The notes beneath the pieces were generated by a model. It had not been told where the DNA came from and did no database searches. It saw only the letters and a list, made by a program, of their open reading frames with translations. A program made the position numbers and the translations under genes. Positions 7,459 to 9,005 of a DNA stretch of 9,005 nt are shown piece after piece. Every line of letters starts with the position of its first letter. Positions within the stretch are counted from its first letter, which is position 1. Source of the DNA: Candidatus Zixiibacteriota bacterium (GTDB lineage Bacteria; Zixibacteria; MSB-5A5; JAABVY01); assembly GCA_011777135.1 (NCBI GenBank), contig JAABVY010000002.1, positions 21,569 through 30,573 of the forward strand, written 5' to 3'.

Positions 7459-8127
7459 ATGAGAAAAGTTACGATCCTGCTAGTCATTTCCATTTTAATT
7501 CTGCCATTATTGGTGGGCTGTTCATCTAAAGCCAAGGACGAGCGAATCGCCTCGCTTGAGTCGCAGGTTGCCGATCTGCAGAGTGAGCTGGAGCAGGCCC
7601 GTCAGGCCAGAGAACAGGCCGAACAGCGTGCCCAGGAGCTTCAGTCTGATCTGGACTCGCTTGCCAATAAGCTCCAGATTGAAATGGAACAACAGGACAA
7701 AAACATTCTTCTACGCATTCCGGATAAGCTTCTGTTCGCCAGTGGAAGTGCGACAATCAGGCAAGGCGGGAAGGATATGCTGGGCGAGGTCTCGAATGTG
7801 ATCGGGAATTACCCTGATTACGATATTCGGGTCGAGGGCCACACTGACAATGAGCAGATCCTCCCTCAGTTCCAGGACCGTTTCCGCAGCAACTGGGAGC
7901 TCTCCACTGCACGCGCCACAAATGTGGTGCATTATATGATTAATCAGCAGAACGTCGGCCCGGATCGCATAAGCGCGGTTGGTTATGGCGAGTATCGTCC
8001 TATAGCGACCAATGAGACTGCTGATGGACGTGCCCAGAACCGCCGGGTGGAGATTTATTTCGTTCCCAAGTATGAGGTGAAGCCGATCAGCGAGGCCGAG
8101 CAGTCACAGCAGGAGCCTCCGCTGTAA
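7459..8127 (+). CDS. OmpA-family peptidoglycan-associated lipoprotein with coiled coil
   Basis: This 222-residue protein links the envelope to the cell wall. A lipoprotein signal ends in LLVGC, so Cys21 is the likely lipidated residue, followed by SSK. Residues about 28-78 form a heptad-rich coiled coil (ASLESQVADLQSELEQARQ onward). Residues about 88-205 are an OmpA/MotB C-terminal domain with FASGSATI, VEGHTDN, NWELSTARA and GYGEYRPIA, ending in AQNRRVEIYF. Asp130 and Arg152 match the pair that contacts diaminopimelate in OmpA homologues. Their spacing is longer than in classical OmpA and closer to MotB-like members. It resembles Pal but has a coiled coil and a Gln/Pro-rich tail, and no tol genes are adjacent, so I do not call it pal. 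GGAGG lies 6 bases before the ATG. A strong terminator follows. Confidence 0.9.
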   Translation: MRKVTILLVISILILPLLVGCSSKAKDERIASLESQVADLQSELEQARQAREQAEQRAQELQSDLDSLANKLQIEMEQQDKNILLRIPDKLLFASGSATIRQGGKDMLGEVSNVIGNYPDYDIRVEGHTDNEQILPQFQDRFRSNWELSTARATNVVHYMINQQNVGPDRISAVGYGEYRPIATNETADGRAQNRRVEIYFVPKYEVKPISEAEQSQQEPPL

Positions 8128-8138
8128 AATAGCCTGTC

Positions 8139-8163
8139 GTGCACGAGGACGTACACGACGCAC
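8139..8163 (+). repeat. Dispersed 25-base repeat, copy 1
   Basis: It begins GTGCACGAGGACG and ends CGACGCAC, just after the lipoprotein stop. Copies 2 (8535-8558) and 3 (8843-8867) differ by only one or two bases over the shared core. The surrounding bases form a stem, with GTCGTG (8136-8141) pairing with CACGAC (8154-8159), and ACG (8143-8145) with CGT (8150-8152). It lies before the terminator, so it would be in the 3' end of the lipoprotein mRNA. Confidence 0.75.
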
Positions 8164-8175
8164 AATATGGATTAG

Positions 8176-8212
8176 TAGCCTGCCCAGGCTATTGCCTGGT
8201 CAGGCTATTTTT
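8176..8212 (+). terminator. Strong intrinsic terminator of the lipoprotein gene
   Basis: The arm at 8176-8189 (TAGCCTGCCCAGGC) pairs with 8194-8207 across 14 positions with a single C/T mismatch. The loop is TATT, and TTTTT (8208-8212) follows directly. Stem length, loop size and T run are all near ideal. It lies about 50 bases after the lipoprotein stop. On the minus strand only a short A/T run precedes the stem, so action in reverse is unlikely. Confidence 0.9.
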
Positions 8213-8224
8213 ATACGAGAGCTT

Positions 8225-8255
8225 GTAGGTCAAAACTCGTAGGAATTTGACTTAC
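8225..8255. repeat. 10-3-10 hairpin repeat (GTAGGTC family), degenerate copy 1
   Basis: It starts GTAGGTCAAA and ends TTTGACTTAC, so the outer arms pair with one G-T. The inner four positions are poorly matched, unlike the other copies. The geometry (10-base arms about a 3-base centre) matches the copies at 8569, 8601 and 8973, so this is probably a decayed member. Confidence 0.6.
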
Positions 8256-8286
8256 CTGACGAAATTTCATTTTAGATAATATAATT

Positions 8287-8310
8287 CACGCCCAAATAGA
8301 TTTGGTCGTG
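8287..8310. repeat. Intergenic hairpin
   Basis: CACG, one base, CCAAA (8287-8296) pair with TTTGG, one base, CGTG (8301-8310) around the loop TAGA. It has no T tract beside it. No second copy was noticed in the window. Confidence 0.55.
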
Positions 8311-8327
8311 CCACCCAGTTTCTATTT

Positions 8328-8350
8328 ATTCTATTGAATAGAATATTCTA
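8328..8350. repeat. AT-rich overlapping palindromes
   Basis: ATTCTATT (8328-8335) and AATAGAAT (8337-8344) are perfect inverted repeats about one base. They overlap the perfect palindrome TAGAATATTCTA (8339-8350). Such sequences can arise by chance in AT-rich DNA. The purpose is unknown. Confidence 0.4.
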
Positions 8351-8360
8351 AAGTAGTTGA

Positions 8361-8400
8361 GCAGGGTCTTGAGCCCGATTTATCGGGATTGTGACCCTGC
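8361..8400. repeat. 40-base compound hairpin
   Basis: The outer arms GCAGGGTC (8361-8368) and GACCCTGC (8393-8400) are perfect complements. The inner arms CCCGA (8374-8378) and TCGGG (8383-8387) close the loop TTTA. A symmetric 5-by-5 internal loop lies between them. Its form is that of a REP/MITE-like intergenic palindrome. There is no T tract, so it is not an intrinsic terminator. Confidence 0.65.
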
Positions 8401-8499
8401 GCCCTATCTACAGATCCGCCATGTAGGGAGGAATCCGGAGCGGAAACAAACCTTCTTCTTTGATGAAGCGGAGCGATTCTGCCCATGATAATTCATGTG

Positions 8500-8525
8500 C
8501 TGGGCGTACCTCCTGGTGCGCCCAG
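8500..8525. repeat. 11-base-pair hairpin repeat
   Basis: CTGGGCGTACC (8500-8510) pairs with GGTGCGCCCAG (8515-8525) at all 11 positions, one being G-T, around the loop TCCT. It lies 9 bases before copy 2 of the 25-base repeat. It has the look of a mobile or structural palindrome rather than a gene signal. Confidence 0.65.
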
Positions 8526-8534
8526 TGGACGCGA

Positions 8535-8558
8535 AGCACGAGGGCGTACACGACGCAC
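8535..8558 (+). repeat. Dispersed 25-base repeat, copy 2
   Basis: The core starts GCACGAGGGCG and ends CGACGCAC. It matches copy 1 with one change over 23 bases, and the leading GT is replaced by AA. It stands between the 11-bp hairpin and the GTAGGTC hairpin pair, so several repeat types are packed together. Confidence 0.75.
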
Positions 8559-8568
8559 GAGAAGAATC

Positions 8569-8595
8569 GTAGGTCTAAACTCTTTGAGTTTTGAC
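8569..8595. repeat. 10-3-10 hairpin repeat (GTAGGTC family), copy 2
   Basis: It begins GTAGGTCTAAACTC. AAACTC (8577-8582) and GAGTTT (8586-8591) pair around TTT, and GTC/GAC close the stem with one internal mismatch. The stem sequence differs from copies 3 and 4 but remains paired. Confidence 0.65.
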
Positions 8596-8600
8596 AGAGC

Positions 8601-8627
8601 GTCAAATCCCACAGGGATTTGACCTAC
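8601..8627. repeat. 10-3-10 hairpin repeat (GTAGGTC family), copy 3, inverted
   Basis: GTCAAATCCC (8601-8610) and GGGATTTGAC (8614-8623) are perfect 10-base complements about ACA, followed by CTAC. On the minus strand it reads GTAGGTCAAATCCC and so on, so it is inverted relative to its neighbour at 8569 and to the copy at 8973. Confidence 0.8.
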
Positions 8628-8638
8628 ATGGCTCCTCG

Positions 8639-8666
8639 CGTCATTCTGAGCGAAGCGAAGAATCTC
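8639..8666. repeat. Widespread dispersed repeat (CATTCTGAGCGAAGCGAAGAAT type)
   Basis: The 28 bases start CGTCATTCTGAGCGAAG and end GAAGAATCTC. ATTCT and AGAAT at the ends are complementary. I recognise this as a short repeat seen in intergenic DNA of many unrelated bacterial phyla, where its translation gives spurious peptides containing SERSEES. Its function is not established. Only one copy is in this window. Confidence 0.7.
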
Positions 8667-8668
8667 TC

Positions 8669-8698
8669 TATTTCAAATACAGCATCTTCTTTGAAATA
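8669..8698. repeat. Perfect 9-bp inverted repeat
   Basis: TATTTCAAA (8669-8677) and TTTGAAATA (8690-8698) are exact complements about a 12-base centre. It directly follows the widespread repeat. It could be a protein binding site or part of a larger repeat. There is no T tract for termination. Confidence 0.5.
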
Positions 8699-8759
8699 AC
8701 CTGATCCCCTTGTGGATTGTTAAGACGAGCAGATTTAAGCTAAGTTCGTCAATAAAAAA

Positions 8760-8833
8760 TACCCCCGGCGCGACTCGAACGCGCGACACACGGTTTAGGA
8801 AACCGTTGCTCTATCCTACTGAGCTACGGGGGC
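8760..8833 (-). tRNA. tRNA-Arg (anticodon CCU)
   Basis: The 74-base minus-strand sequence folds as a cloverleaf: acceptor GCCCCCG with CGGGGGT, D-stem GCTC/GAGC, anticodon stem ACGGT/ACCGT with loop TTCCTAA, and T-stem GCGCG/CGCGC with loop TTCGAGT. The loop places CCT at 34-36, so it reads AGG arginine codons. The first acceptor pair would be G-U, which is a little unusual. The discriminator is A73. CCA is not encoded, so it must be added after transcription. Six Ts (8759-8754) follow immediately and may aid termination. A promoter lies about 50 bases upstream on the minus strand, with a dispersed repeat in the leader. Confidence 0.95.
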
Positions 8834-8842
8834 ATTTTCATT

Positions 8843-8867
8843 GTGCACGAGAACGTACACGATGCAC
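8843..8867 (+). repeat. Dispersed 25-base repeat, copy 3, in the tRNA leader
   Basis: It begins GTGCACGAGAACG and ends CGATGCAC. It matches copy 1 at 23 of 25 positions by eye. It sits between the tRNA-Arg 5' end (8833) and its predicted promoter (8883-8911), so it would be transcribed, in the antisense direction to the orientation given here, as part of the precursor tRNA leader. Confidence 0.8.
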
Positions 8868-8882
8868 AGAATTACATATCCG

Positions 8883-8911
8883 ATATTATCATTTCTTATA
8901 CGCAATGTCAA
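8883..8911 (-). promoter_or_regulatory. Sigma70-type promoter for tRNA-Arg
   Basis: On the minus strand consensus TTGACA (8911-8906) is followed after 17 bases by TAATAT (8888-8883, 4 of 6 matches). Transcription would start near 8876, leaving a leader of about 43 bases before the tRNA. The -35 is identical to those of the barrel gene and ppsA, which supports it. Confidence 0.65.
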
Positions 8912-8972
8912 ATTATTTGATAGACGGGCTGCAAACAAAAAGCCTCGTTTCCGCGTGGTGCAGACTTACGCT

Positions 8973-9005
8973 GTAGGTCAAATCTCTGTGAGATTTGACA
9001 TTGTC
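8973..9005. repeat. 10-3-10 hairpin repeat (GTAGGTC family), copy 4, at the right edge
   Basis: GTCAAATCTC (8977-8986) and GAGATTTGAC (8990-8999) are perfect 10-base complements about TGT, with GTAG in front. Compared with copy 3 on the other strand, one base pair in the stem is changed on both sides (C/G to T/A), so pairing is kept. The element may continue past the window edge. Confidence 0.8.

Larger units (their letters stand above)
8213..8753. other. Gene-free repeat mosaic between the lipoprotein terminator and the tRNA
   Basis: I find no protein or RNA gene in this stretch. At least seven hairpins or repeats are spaced irregularly through it, listed separately. The least structured part is 8401-8499, which has only weak pairings such as CCCTA (8402-8406) with TAGGG (8424-8428) and the small palindrome CATGA/TCATG near 8484-8497. 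Reading frames here show no domain and cross repeats, so I treat them as noise. Confidence 0.65.

Noticed and set aside
8408..8605. 65-residue minus-strand reading frame
   Set aside because: It crosses the 11-bp hairpin, a 25-base repeat and a GTAGGTC hairpin, has no recognisable domain and no good ribosome site.
8754..8833. tRNA-Arg as an integration site for an island
   Set aside because: I saw no second copy of the tRNA 3' end in the window and no integrase, so there is no evidence for an att pair here.
8710..8976. 88-residue plus-strand reading frame
   Set aside because: It runs antisense through the tRNA-Arg gene; the GATRTRDTRF stretch is a familiar artefact of translating tRNA complements.
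8128..9005. CRISPR array from the recurring short repeats
   Set aside because: Repeat spacing is irregular and hundreds of bases wide, copies are few and differ in orientation, and no cas gene is present.

Overview
The window looks like chromosomal DNA from a Gram-negative bacterium. Three genes imply an envelope with an outer membrane: an OmpP1/FadL/PorV-type barrel protein, a lipoprotein with an OmpA-like peptidoglycan-binding domain, and a membrane-anchored TPR protein. The gene set, the moderate base composition and the repeat-rich intergenic DNA would fit the Fibrobacteres-Chlorobi-Bacteroidetes superphylum or a nearby candidate phylum such as Zixibacteria. That placement is inference from protein style, not a match. 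No phage, plasmid, transposase, CRISPR or defence gene was found.

Layout. Positions 1-3314 are on the minus strand and read leftward: an outer-membrane barrel gene with its own promoter and intrinsic terminator, then a membrane-anchored TPR gene whose stop codon directly abuts the start of a glycoside hydrolase family 57 gene. The GH57 gene runs off the left edge. From 3566 the genes read rightward: a single-domain Smr protein and a class I SAM-dependent methyltransferase 6 bases apart, then phosphoenolpyruvate synthase (ppsA) behind a clear sigma70-type promoter, then an OmpA-domain lipoprotein ending at a strong intrinsic terminator. The right end (8128-9005) has no protein gene. It holds a dense series of short hairpins and dispersed repeats, plus a minus-strand tRNA-Arg(CCU).

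How the genes work together. PpsA makes PEP from pyruvate, the entry step of gluconeogenesis. GH57 enzymes act on alpha-glucans such as glycogen or starch, so both ends of the window touch carbohydrate storage and use, though nothing shows co-regulation. The barrel protein and the lipoprotein are general envelope components. Recognisable promoters share a TTGACA -35 (barrel gene, ppsA, tRNA) and a TATATT -10 (barrel gene, ppsA, probably smr).

The most noteworthy signal is the right-hand intergenic region. At least two repeat families recur there: a roughly 25-base element present three times, once inside the predicted tRNA leader, and a 10-3-10 hairpin present four times with paired base changes that keep the stem intact. 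I see no convincing new multi-gene system. The coding part is ordinary housekeeping and envelope content.
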